64,000 nt of DNA from Gymnopus androsaceus JB14 (Eukaryota > Basidiomycota > Agaricomycetes > Agaricales > Omphalotaceae). The DNA lies in the NCBI GenBank assembly GCA_009733575.1, contig ML769442.1, positions 186,001-250,000 on the forward strand, read 5' to 3'. The notes beneath the pieces are model-generated. The model made no database searches. It was not told the DNA's origin and was given only the letters and a program-made list of their open reading frames with translations. Positions 41,760 to 53,483 of the stretch are shown here, one piece after another. A program made the position numbers and the translations under genes. Position 1 is the stretch's first letter, and every line of letters begins with the position of its first letter.

Positions 41760-43840
41760 CGTACCATAAGTAAGATAATCCCTAGGATATCGGGTCCAAG
41801 CTGATCCAATTTCTGAGCACTCGGTGTCATGGCAGTCTCTGCTCAAGCTCAAGCCTGGGAGTCGGAACGTTGGGCTGTGATTCAATGATTATATTAGTAG
41901 CACACCTTTTCTTGAATCTGATAGACCCCACAGGACGGCGCCATGTTTAAACTGAAACAAAAGCTTAATTTTTCGACATTAAAAGACAAATGAGTAATTC
42001 TCAGAGATTGAAAGCAGTTGATAGGCTCACCTTCAGAAACTAACTAAGACTTGAACAAAAGTGATAAACACAAGTGTGAGCCGGCGCTTACTTTAGCGCC
42101 TTCTTTTTTTCTGTGCCTCCGATGTCGAGCAGTTGCAGACCTCTAGTGCCGCATCTAGTTCTTCGCGTATCATCGTTCAACTCTCAATAGCGCAACGCTA
42201 GATGGAGTGAGTAGAGTTAAACTTATTGTTTCAAGCCGTTCGTCTAAACATTTACGATGGAAAGGGTGAACTCAGGAACGCTGCTTACGAGTATCAACGC
42301 TGAGTGACTTGTGCATCTTGTGAGTGACCTTTTTTTGCGTTCGCTTACTCTCTCTCTTACGCTTCTGCTCCAGTTTACTATCGTACTCTACGACGATTTT
42401 GTGACCGGTCGTAGTCGAGATACCTGGCGAGAACATGCGGAATTGCTAGAGTCCGAAGAGCCCACGTAATATGGCTTGAGGAAACAAGGAGCATGACGTG
42501 GGATGGTGCAGCAAAGGCTGCGACATAAAATGGGTCATTCAAGTGAGTTATTTCGGTTTCGCAATCGTCGGAAATGCGTTACATTTTTGATATCGACAGT
42601 GCTTCAAAGTACCGCAGCGACGGCCATCTGTCTCGCCACGCTCAACCTGCTCAGTATCCATCCTACTTTCGCACACCAAATTCCAGGCCAGGAGACGCGG
42701 AACTCTGGACAGGTAGCGACTATCTTCAACATCCTCGATACCTTTGCAGCCAGTGAGTGTTCCCTTTTCTTGCCGTGAAATTTGCTGCGCGCAGCTCCAT
42801 CCTCCATATCCATAGCGGAGCTGGATGCCAGCCAGTAATTCCAACTTTCTTTTTTGCATATCTTTCTCTTTTGCTATGTATCTCTTGCCCTAGACTTGTA
42901 CTAACTCTATCCCCTTTGCTTTAGATCCTGGACGAGCAGGTAGCGCCATCATCGTCCGTACGGGAGTCATTCAAGACGTCCCTCATACTTTTCGGAGCGC
43001 GTGACTACCAGAAGACGTTTATCGCGACGGAGATGGTATGGACGGGCTGGCTGATGTGATCGTATGAACCAGAAAGGGGGCGTTTACTCGTAGACTCTTA
43101 GCATCTATACAGGCTATATCTACCATAAAGAAACAACGATTCACAGTATCTACTTACAGGATTGTTGTATATGCATACTTTTATGGATACATGGGTCTGC
43201 TGAAATTCATGCCGGACGTGAGAAACTAGACTTCGCTTTGCCTTTTCCCTCATCATCGCGTCATCCGAAAAATTGTAGCTTTGCTCAAACTGCAACTAAT
43301 AGATAACGCCTTCGAACAACTACGCTGGGTCCTGCTTCAGCAGTCCAGTATGAGCTGTCATTGCGATTGTCCACACCGTGCAACGGTGTCCATAAACTTG
43401 ACATCCTTCTGCTGAAGAACGGACCGCCGTCGGGAGATCATCTTTTAAACTTAGTCTCTGCTCTCGCTGCATTCGAAAGTTCCTGATGAAACTTTGGACG
43501 TGTCTTCAACGATTGCTGCAAATCTGCGAATCACTCGTAGAGCCAACTGTGAGAGATAGCGCCTTCCCAAGGCTCTCAGCAATTTCTGTTCGCGCTGGCG
43601 GAGGGTTGGATGATCTCTACCTAGCATCTGGTCAGACGATATCAGTGGAGTCACGGACTGAGCAGGATGATGAGTCAATGGAGCAGCTTTCGAAGAACTC
43701 CTCACTCGAGCCAAACAGAGGCCGTTTATTTTGACCATCGAGATAACCGGAACATGTTACGACCGGGATATGCGCAAAGGATACCCTTTGGTAAAGCTAA
43801 GTATCCGCGCTGGCAAAGCTTAAATGATGTCAAATATTAT
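41760..43840. other. Region with no supported gene
   Basis: 2 kb holding several frames of 60-100 codons on both strands (for example 42503-42778) with splice-like words nearby but no family signature. It could contain a short or decayed gene. I cannot support one. Confidence 0.3.
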
Positions 43841-45033
43841 TCAAGACCTGCAGCAAAGCTCTAGCTTATCCATGCATCCTTCTGGATCGTCCCACATAAA
43901 CTGTTAGGCTCGTCAGTGACTTGAAGGATACCCAAAATAGTCGCGAACATACAAAGTGATTGCTCCCTTCATTGACTGTGAAATTGATAGCTGGTTCTGA
44001 TGTCTGTGCAGCTTTGACCTCGTCTTCCATGGTCCACCAGCAGTAGATGATGTTCCATGGATTTCTGTCACCGACCATGTACCAAATCTTCATGTTCCCC
44101 CCAGGCTTCGCGCACAGCGCCATCGAACAACGCCTTCGTCACAACCTCTTTCTCCACCAGTCCGGATACGGAGGATCACATAAAGGTGTGTCACACTTCG
44201 CCCCGGGTGCAATCTCTATCATCTCGAATAGCTCCTCGAGCGGCAAGCCTTGAAAAGTATACTTCCTATGCACGTCATGGTAACGCTGGTTCAGGTCTTC
44301 CAACCGTCGCTTCGACAAATCTCCGTGAAAGAAGTAGAAAGTCAGCCACTTGGCAAACTCGATTGGACGAATTTCAGCTGGAAGGGCTTGATCGTAATAG
44401 GGAGTATAGAATTGAGGACCGGCAATACCCATGGTCTGACAAGGAGGGTCTAAATGTAACCATAAGCCAAACATAGGGAATCGAGATAGGCAATTGCTAC
44501 ATACCCCAAATAATTGTTCTTTTTACATGTGAGCCAAGTCTGACCCGAGTTTCCACTGGAAGATCCGTGATGGAGGCCAGCAAAGGAAGCGTGAAAATGT
44601 TTCCCATCGACCAGCCGACAATTGCGATTCCTCCTGTCTGTGGGAGAGATAGTGACACGATTAATCCATCGAGGAGGAGCGCAAGGTCGGTGCCATCTTT
44701 CATGAGTTGTTTGAGGCGAGCTTCATCCGGTCCCACTGCAAATACCTCCAGCTCTTCTGGACTATATGGTGTAGATCCCGGATATTCACGCCTATTAACG
44801 GCAATCTAGGCGATATGAACGTCGAGATCCAGTTGAAAGCTAAAGGCTTGAATAATGCTGTAAAAAGTTTTCTTTCAGACAAGAGTGTAATAGAGTAGAG
44901 TCATTAGGAACTGACCGCTGTGGTAGGTGTGACCATGTACAATAAAGAACGTAGTGTAGTCCTGTTTCTCGGAGGGCGCACCACTATCTTGATAGAAGTA
45001 TGTGATTTCGTTTGGGAGAGTAAACGTGGGCAT
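43841..45033 (-). pseudogene. Alpha/beta-hydrolase fold protein with frame breaks
   Basis: It starts MPTFTLPNEITYFYQDSGAP and reads YTTFFIVHGHTYHS (oxyanion HG) before a 58-nt intron. Then come IAVNRREYPGSTPYSPEE, the nucleophile elbow GWSMGN, RTIIWDPPCQTMGIAGP across another intron, and PIEFAKWLTFYFFHGDLS. The C-terminus has MKIWYMVGDRNPWNIIYCWW, INFTVNEGSNHF (catalytic His) and, after a 51-nt intron, FMWDDPEGCMDKLE. Frame changes are needed after the first intron, at PDWW/EKEVVTKALF (about 44150), and at a GGGGGG run near 44100. The reaction would be ester, lactone or similar hydrolysis. Gene dead or sequence imperfect. Confidence 0.75.
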
Positions 45034-46934
45034 TTTAGTATTTTTGAAAGAAGACGTCTCAATTATTTAATAGAAAGGAAGAGCCGAATAACGGCGATGA
45101 AGACCCTTAGGAACGCAAAGCTGAGATCAGGGCAGTGATAGACGTTATGATAGCCATAACCTTTGTGCGCATATAAGGAAATACATATATTCCTTCGTAT
45201 CTGAAAATATACGAAGTATTCAATATGACCGGAGTAACGATTATTTTTGATTGAAGCTCGTCTGGAATAATCCCAAAGGCATACTCCGATGAGCGTACAT
45301 AGCTGAATGCAGGTGGTTCTTTTGGGTTCAGGATCCGTAAGATTTGTTCTGCATCGTGGTATCTTCAGGGATGCATGTAGCCCCAGTTGCTGAGCCCTGG
45401 AGCGACAGAAAGTGTTTCGTTTCAAGAGGTAACCAATATCAATGGACCAGACCGAAGAGCATACACCCTGGGGAAGGAGGCAAGTTCAACGCTAAGTGAT
45501 TTATCTGTCAACTATCTACTTATCTATGGGTTCAAGTCGTAGAAACCGAATTCAAACTTCGTTTCACTCTATGCAACGGGCGCAAGACGGGCACCACCGC
45601 TGCATCGACCCTGAGTGACAGATAGGTGGTATTGTCGCAGTCCTACCGGTCCCGAAGGCTTTCAACTTAAAACAACTTCACTCCAGGGTATAGCATCTTA
45701 TAGCATTCGTCGTGGACTTTGGCGGATCTCTCCAGGGCCTCAGGATGATTCCGGAGCGCAGGGTAGACGCAGTGACAGCAAAGGCCTCTCGAGTCCCGTC
45801 ATATCGTAACAAGAATGTTGTGGGTCCATATCTGTGTCAAAGCGAACGCTTCCCAGCTTGTTCATCGGCGCCTGGCAAATTTAGTAGTAGCACGCGTCGA
45901 ATGTTTCGTCTCGAGTCTGGATTGTGATGTAGTTCCAACGGACTTCGCACAAAGGTTTAAAGCTACGAAAGTCATAAAGACTACGTCCGATGAGTTTCTA
46001 TATCTTTATACCCCAGGACTTGCCAGCCCTCTTGCCCCGACTTTTAGTGTTGCCTTTGTTGCACTCTGGCTTGAGACAATGTTCGTGGATTTGTTGTAAT
46101 AATCTTTCAAGGGGTCATGCTCGAGTTCCAAAAAGAAAATATATTCCGGGTGGTCCTGCTACATGGCAGCAGGACCTCATTCCTACATGTAGGCTCATCG
46201 AGAATGATTTTTCTTCCGAATGTAGCTGGGACCATGCGCCTCAGATTGGATTACCATTCAGCGATTTAATTCTCCATTCATCATTGAAATAACTTGTACA
46301 CTGGCAGCAGCGTGACGCAGTAGTACCGAGCCATATATATATGCTAACGCAGAAGTTGTACTTCGACTCGGAGGTTACTTCAAGTTGACCTAAACAATCT
46401 GCTGCTACATATATATATAAAGCAAAAACATCAGTAACAGGAATATGTCCATATATCTTTGCTTATATATGGCAGTAGCATGGGCCGTACTGCGCAGGAG
46501 CTATATATCTTTAAGCACTGGAATTCGAAGTTCTACCTCGACGCGGAGGTTACTTGATCCAAGCCCTATTTCTTCAAAGATAAGACATCCTAGTACCGCA
46601 TCTCTTCGAGAAATGGACATACTACGAGATTATATGACATGGAATGTTCCATATATGAGAAAGAACGATCAATAGGCTTATACAGTTTTACTGATCAGAT
46701 GAGTGTCTGCATACAATAATAATGCACATATTTGACATGGAGAGCTACATACCGAATGAAGCTTCAGTCTAACTGCATGGCTCCCTCATCATAAAGAAGA
46801 TTGCAAGAACTCCAGGACTCAAAGGCGCAACCTACATGATGAATGAAAGCAAAGACCCATCCGAATTTCCTGTAGTAATGTCAGCACAACCTCAGCCAAA
46901 AAACTCCTAAGTCCTTACCCCTTCATTTGTTTTC
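45034..46934. other. Intergenic region with short direct repeats
   Basis: 1.9 kb without a supported gene. Two related ~70-bp segments near 46300-46375 and 46465-46560 share GAAGTTNTACNTCGACNCGG and GGAGGTTACTT. AT-dinucleotide runs surround them. Confidence 0.35.
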
Positions 46935-48648
46935 TCAACTCCTTTCACCTAGGCCTTTCCAGCGCTGTTGTCTCTCTTTCATAGTGTAATTGCTTAAACT
47001 TATCAGAGATTCTTGTTCCCTCTTATAGCACTCCTCCAGCCTGTTTATGACGTTCACATCCAACTCTGCAGGCCGATCATCCCTTTCACTTCTCCGCACT
47101 GTCACCTGTTGTGCCTTGCTAGTAGTATCATACCCACCCATACCACGAGTTAAAACCTGATTCCCCATGTATAGCACCAGCTCATGTAAATGGCTACTTC
47201 TTGTGATACCTTGACTGTCCTCCCAGACCCAGTGCAAGTCTCGCTTGGACACCATATCCCAGACATTGAGAGCAAATTCTTTGTCAATAAAAGGGTATGA
47301 ATCTGCTTTACTGCGGAGGTCAACCTCTTCCTCTTTAGACATACGGCTCACCAAGTGCAATGCATATGAATACACTGCACCGGTATCCATGTATATCTTC
47401 AGTGTACGAAGGTGAAAGAATCGGCTAAGAATGGTGTAATATGCGCTTTCCTTTTCCTTCCCCGCCGTTCTGTCAATGTCTATCCCAAGACTGATAAGTT
47501 GAGGACAGGAATGACAAATGTTGGCAAGCTCGTCAAGGGTTAGACATACACGCATCGACTGCAGAGTTCTAGACTCAGATTGATGGAGGGAAAGTGTTGA
47601 AAGTGATGAGCTGTGATGAAGTCGGATGGCGGAAAGGATTAGATCCCAGGATTGTGAGGTCCCCAACTCAATTGAAAGAGACTCCAATGGTCCACAAGAT
47701 GCAAGGAAAGTAGTGAAGGCTGTGTTCAGGTCACTATTTATGTGATGGAAAGTGAGCTTTATATCAAGGTTTCGGAGTGATCCCAAGTCTAGGAATGAGC
47801 AGAGATCTCTTAGTGTACCCACACTAAAAGAGTCCATCTCCAGCGACTTGATGCCTTTCCGTCTAGGTACATCCACTGCAAAACTCTGTACCTCTTTCTC
47901 TCGCGCCTGACGCTCCTCCATCGATGGCATAGAACGAACGCAACTTGGAAAATAACTCGAAGTCTGTGATACAGCCTTCAGATTGGGCGAAAGCTTCACG
48001 ATCCGGTAGAAAGCTGCATCACTAAAGTCACGACGACCATCGCTAGAACGACTGAATTTTGCATGCAAAGAACGGAGGGAAGGAGAGTTCGCTAGAGCTA
48101 GCTCTGCAGGATCACCACAAGGAGCATCCCGAGAAATTCGTGTCCAGTTTTGGACATGCAAATGGGCAAGCGGATGATGTTGATGCAGAGCATCCAGGAG
48201 GATGATAGGTAACTGTTGATGGAAGCAAAAGGTGAATGATCTAAGACCCCCTGTGGGGATTTGGCTCAGCAGTTGAATGATCGCACCCCACTTCTCAGTG
48301 GGCCCCGCTGCTGACCATTGGGGAATATAAGAACCCTTGACAGTGAGGTTTCGGATAAAGGGCAGTATGAATGAACGTTCTTTGAGCCAGCTCTGGATTC
48401 GTTGAACTGTACTCTCATGCTGATCAAGAGCGAAGTCCAGCACACATGAACGGTGTACGACAGGTACAGCGACACTGTGTAGTGCCTTGTTTACAGACAG
48501 CACAGATACAAGTGAATGTCTGGAGGTATCGTGAAGCTATGCATTGCTTCTATCAGTATACGATTAGCTCTCCAGGAGAGATGAAACGCACAAATAATAA
48601 GATGCAAAAGATAACATCGTCATTGAGCTTGTCGAGTGTGAGACTCAT
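46935..48648 (-). CDS. F-box/leucine-rich repeat-like protein
   Basis: Exon 1 (48592-48648) reads MSLTLDKLNDDVIFCILLF. A 55-nt intron (48537-48591, GTGCGT..TACTGAT..TAG) leads in phase to exon 2 (46935-48536), starting LHDTSRHSLVSVLSVNKALH. Together these form an F-box-like N-terminus. The body has irregular leucine-rich segments (IRNLTVKG, LAHLHVQNWTR, LRNLDIKLTF, LESLSIELG, LHELVLYMG) and a C-terminal basic/acidic tail with VRRSERDDRPAELDV. 552 residues, fully open. Such proteins are abundant in Agaricomycetes and would serve as substrate receptors of SCF E3 ligases. The target is unknown. A decayed paralogue lies 6 kb to the left on the same strand. Confidence 0.8.
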
Positions 48649-50305
48649 GATGGTGCAGCGAGGACGGAAGACTATTGCACAGGTATCTTCGCTGTTCAGA
48701 CTTTTATACGTTTTACAGAAGCTGTGCATTGATGATCAGATTTGGATGACCATCATTAGTGCAACACTCCCGCGAGTAAGAGACTTCAAGTTCAATTCGA
48801 CAGCTATACCCGGAAGAATTGATAGATAATTCCTCCTCCCCTCAACATCTGCCAGCAACAGTGGACTGTAATTCTGTTATGCCAAGCTCTATCCCTCAAG
48901 TTCTGCCGATATACTTAGAACTTAACAACGTAGTGCCGCCCACTTCACCATTTCTAATAGGCATCTTTTCAGAGCATGATGCGAGAAAATATGAATTGGA
49001 ACGATCCGTGCATGAGAAAGGATGTGTTGAACAATGAAAAGGGCGAGTAAAAATTCCTTTCCCAACCCTAAATCCCAACAGCAACCCAGTACGCCGTAGG
49101 GTTTTACGGTACTGGACCTAATACCCACGCGACAACCTCTACCCACCGTAACGTCAACATCGAACCCGCCTGAAGTGCACTCCGGCCTCCATTCAGCACT
49201 GGGAATACATGCGACGCTTTTGGGACTCGGGATGCGGGTTTGAAGTTGTTCCTGGAGCCATAAGCAGCATAGTACAGTATCAAATGGCGCTGCTGACGTT
49301 GGTATTACAGGGTCCGAATACTGCTATAGCCAGCGACGCAGTCATAGTTCATGTTGATATTGGAATGCCCGGCTACAGGGCTACGGCGTTGGTTAGTGAC
49401 GGTTAGTGGTACGCACTCGGAACATCAACTTCAGATAGGTAGCATTGGTGCGACGTCGTAGTAAGAGGTAGAGCCAAGGACCCATGGCCAGTGGCAGAGG
49501 TGAGTGATGAAATTCACCGAAGAAGCCCAGTCGTGAGGTAAGGTGGGAGGAGGATAACATTGACGTCGAGGTTTGAAGTTCTTTCATCTACCGAAAATTC
49601 GGTGTCTCCATCATTGATCATGGAACAAATCCTGATCCAATACCATCCCTATCATTATCGCCGAATTTTCAACGGTGCCAGCACTCACTATTCACCACCT
49701 GCTACTAAAAACGACTCTGAGTCGAGCTACCGACATTGGCCCTTTGCATCCATGGCCCATCATACCCATTCCCATTACCCGCACGCCACCCCTCACTGTA
49801 TCGGCGACTCGCAGGAGTAGAGGTTGCTCAGCGCGAACTGGCATTAGCAGCCTGTTGACGCTGATAGCGATGGGATTGCATGAGTGAAATGGAAGGATGG
49901 GAGGAGGAGGTTGGTATTGAGGAAAAAGAGGGCTAGCAAAACTGCACTGCAGGACTATGGATGGTGTATAAAGCAGGAAACCGACATTGGCCTTGAGCCC
50001 GAACAGCCCGAACGTTTAGTCGGAAATGTTCACCATTCATTGAGGGTTGCGAGACTAGTAGTACGAGCCATATGCTGGGGCTTTAGCAGACAAAGTGAGT
50101 GAAAATATGCGCCTCCCAATAGGACAGATGGAGGGAGATTATTATGCTAGATTATATGCTGTTTCGAGGTTGTAAAATTCGAGAAGAACAAACGGTGGCG
50201 AGAAGAAGAGAAGATTTATCACTGGGTCAGCTTGTGGATAGAATCATAGATATATATACGATGTAAAAAAATCTAGGCAAATGGCTAATAAATACACAAC
50301 TTTCC
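48649..50305. other. Intergenic region, nothing recognised
   Basis: 1.65 kb with short frames on both strands and no domain. It lies between the F-box gene start and the P450 gene end. Confidence 0.3.
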
Positions 50306-52462
50306 TCACGACCTAGAGTACAGCTTGACAAGCAGTGGAAGCTGACTTCCTGCTTCCATTTGACTGCTAACGTACGGCCGCCGTACTATAGATCTGCGAG
50401 CAATAATTTCCTCACTGGGGACCGCAAGGTCCAACTCAAAAGCCCTGACCATTGAAAAAAGGAAAGCTTTCATCCTAGACGACGATTTAGTTGGTATCCG
50501 GTAAAGGATAGGTAGTTGGACGTACTCTAGGACAGCAAATCGATATCCAATGCAATTATGTGGGCCTCCAATGAATGTCAAAATATTTCCCCAGACACCA
50601 GGAATCGATGCTACGGCTTCGGGGAGCTTCTCCCAACGCTCGGGTCTATGAAAATTTAATTCAAGCCTGTTTTAATTTAGCAGATCATTGCAAGGCTCAC
50701 TTGAATTCCGTAGCGTCTTCCCCCCATAACTCCTTGGACAAGTGCACTGCAAGAATAGGGACATCGATGTTTTGCCTTTCTTGATTCTAAGGAAGGTTTG
50801 AGTCTCACTGGTGCAACAAACGTAACATGAAATGCACCGAATATGATTGCACTCATTGCCGTTTCGGCCGATGATTGGCATGCTCAAGGGCAAAATGTCG
50901 TCTTTCACTGCTACTCGAACCGCGGAGGGAGCAGCAGGATACATCCGTAAGGACTCCCTGACTACAGCGTCCAGATAAGGCAGTGAATTGAGCTCTTCCA
51001 TTGTCAGGCTTTCCGTAGGCACAGAGAGCAGCTCTTGGCGTAATTTATCTTGAACTGATTTGTGTTGCGTCAGGGCATACAGACTCCAAACCATAGATGT
51101 AGATGTTGTTTCGTGGCCAGCCGCAAGGAAGGCAGGAATTTCTGGTAAGGATAAGGTCAAGTCGAGATACGTCTGACCATAGAAGCCATTTAAGGGACAT
51201 ACGGGCAACCACCTCCTCATCCGAAATTCGCTGATCATCAGGGATACCCTTACTCATATTCGAACGTACTAGTAAGGTGAGTAGATCCTTCGACCGGAAT
51301 GTATCCGCATTTTCGCCTGCTGCTTTGACAAAGGCTTTACTTTCAGACAGGAATTGCTGGCCGATACGTTCCATAGTCCTCCTAGCATGACGAACGGCAG
51401 CTCCATCGGGACTCTGGAATAGTCATCAGTGATAAATTTGACTAACAATTCACAAGGCTTACAAGCATACCCACAACGGGTACCATCTTCTGCACGACCA
51501 TCCACGGAGTCACGCGAAAAGCAGAGCTGAAAACGACTGAGAAAGCTTTGCTCAGCTCGTTAATCTCACTGTTCCCCTTGAGGGCATGAAAATCGTAATT
51601 GAATCCCGTGCGGCCAACAACGTCCAACGTCAGCATGTTCAGCCAAGCTGTCGCATCAATCCGCGCTATGCCGTTCCCTTGTGCTTCAATTTCTGACATC
51701 CATATGTCTCTGAGCTTGAAGAACGTCACATACTATACATGCTTGATATTTTGCGCAGAACTTACTTCATCCGACTTTTCAAAAAAGGTTTTCGTGAATT
51801 CACGAAGCTGGGCTGGACCAAAGGCTGGATTCTATATGCCAAAATTGTGAGACGAAGTTGAAGCCAGGTAGAAAAATAACGGACAGCGATTCGTCGTTGT
51901 GCCTTGTGAGTCTCCTTTTCAACACTCAGTAGACCTTCGGAGAGAGGAAATATATTAACGATAGAATTGAGATTGAGAGTTGTCATCCTGTACCGGGTCC
52001 AGTTACGCGATTCAGAATCCATCGCGTCAGCTCGGATCGTTCATAAATTTGAGTATTGAGGAGTACGTGACTCAAAGCTTTCGTGTCTGTAGTGTAGAGG
52101 CGACTCGTCTACGCGAATAAGTACTAGATATCAATCTGCACTGAAAATAACACAACTCACACTGAGAAGGAATTTGTATCTCATCGTGGGTCCATACTCC
52201 CGCACCCATTTCTCGTGAAATATGTTGTTTTCCTTCATTGGAGAGAAGTCAGTGAGAGAAGTCTGGAACCAACACAGACAGCGTTGCTCACGGTCTCTTG
52301 GATTTGCTTGAAATTGCCGAAGAGCCAGCTTGGACTAGGTGGTCCGGGTAGGTTGCGCAAAGTTGATGTGTATTCACCATAGAGCAATCGAACGAGCGAG
52401 ATGGACCCATATACCACAAGAGATCCACCAGCGTAAGTCAAGACTTGCAACAGAGAAAACAT
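50306..52462 (-). CDS. Cytochrome P450 monooxygenase (with apparent frameshifts)
   Basis: The ATG at 52462 starts [20 protein letters not shown], a membrane anchor, followed by the proline hinge [15 protein letters not shown]. Later exons give [73 protein letters not shown], the I-helix [12 protein letters not shown], the K-helix [25 protein letters not shown], and the haem loop [17 protein letters not shown]. All diagnostic P450 elements are present, with many introns of 50-60 nt. At least one 1-nt frame change near 50765 (between RIKKGKTSM and ILAVHLS) is not a splice event. It acts at the ER with a P450 reductase. Substrate and CYP family number not assigned. Confidence 0.85.
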
Positions 52463-52633
52463 GAGAAGCAAGAGGGCAGGTACTATTTAATTCTTCGAAA
52501 GCCTATATGAGAATCAGACCATCAAAGGATGGATGGAAGGATGTTTCATCATCGCTAGTGCAATTTCAAACAGGTTTCAAAATTGTCAGATATCTGCTTT
52601 GTCATTCTCTTTCGGCGCGCATGTCGTTAAAAG

Positions 52634-52655
52634 GGCCTCGCATTAATGCGAGGCC
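52634..52655. repeat. Perfect 22-bp palindrome
   Basis: GGCCTCGCATT is directly followed by its exact reverse complement, with no spacer. It lies ~170 bp upstream of the P450 start. It could be a dimeric regulator site or chance. Confidence 0.5.
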
Positions 52656-53483
52656 TCCGAGAAACAAACAACCAGCTAAAAAAGACGAAGTTACAAGGGC
52701 TCAATGAGCGCGGAAAATCTGGAGTAATTAACCGTTGAAGCGATTCGGACCAAATTTGAAACACCGTAGGTTCTTTGATTTGATCCAAGTACAAAGATGA
52801 TAAGCCAATCAGAAAACGGGCTTGGAACGAACCTAAAAACACCGGTGGATCGTCTATCGTTGTACGCAGACACCAATGCTTCAAGAAAGGAAAAGGGAAG
52901 TCCGTTTATTTCTGCGTAGATGTGTGCTTAGATGCGATCAGACATTGACATAACGGAGCGCTTCTGCGTAGTGAAGGTTAACAACGTTGAGCGAGGCTGT
53001 TGAAGACCGTATCCATTAGATATTATCGCGAATAATTTTACGTCGGGCCCTGCAGTAGACATTATAATTCTGGCAACATTGAAGATTGCGTAGCAGTAAC
53101 TTGCATTCCGGTACTAGATATTGGGTTGGTACTTGCGAGCAGAGCTGAAAAAAATGCAGGGACCGCTGGAAAATCCTCTCTGGCTTCTGTAGCATCGTCA
53201 CCGGATTTCCCTGTATATCAACTAGCGTGCCTTCGTCCAAGCTCCATCTCCGTACTGCACGGCTCTTTCCGTTATCGGTAACGACCTGCGATACATAGAT
53301 GATAGTACTCTCCATAGTTGGAAAAGATAGTGCGCCTGTCCGAAAAAGGTTGGACGTGCTGAAGGATCCAGGAATGAGAAGGCCGTAGCGAAGAGCAGCC
53401 GACAATGAGGAATTTGTTGCCACAGTCAACGTTTAGCGGTAGAGTATCAATTTGATAAAACACCATTAGCCTTGTTAAACAGG

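Noticed and set aside
42503..42778. Plus-strand frame with a hydrophobic stretch
   Set aside because: No domain, a competing frame on the minus strand of equal length, and no convincing second exon.
43451..43738. Frames on both strands beside the hydrolase gene
   Set aside because: Equal-length frames in both directions and no family signature.
53016..53429. Minus-strand 137-codon frame left of the TIR element
   Set aside because: It has a plausible composition (WSLDEGTLVDIQGNPVTMLQ) but no recognisable family, no clear start context and no splice partner. It may be a fragment of a gene cut by the element. Not enough to call.
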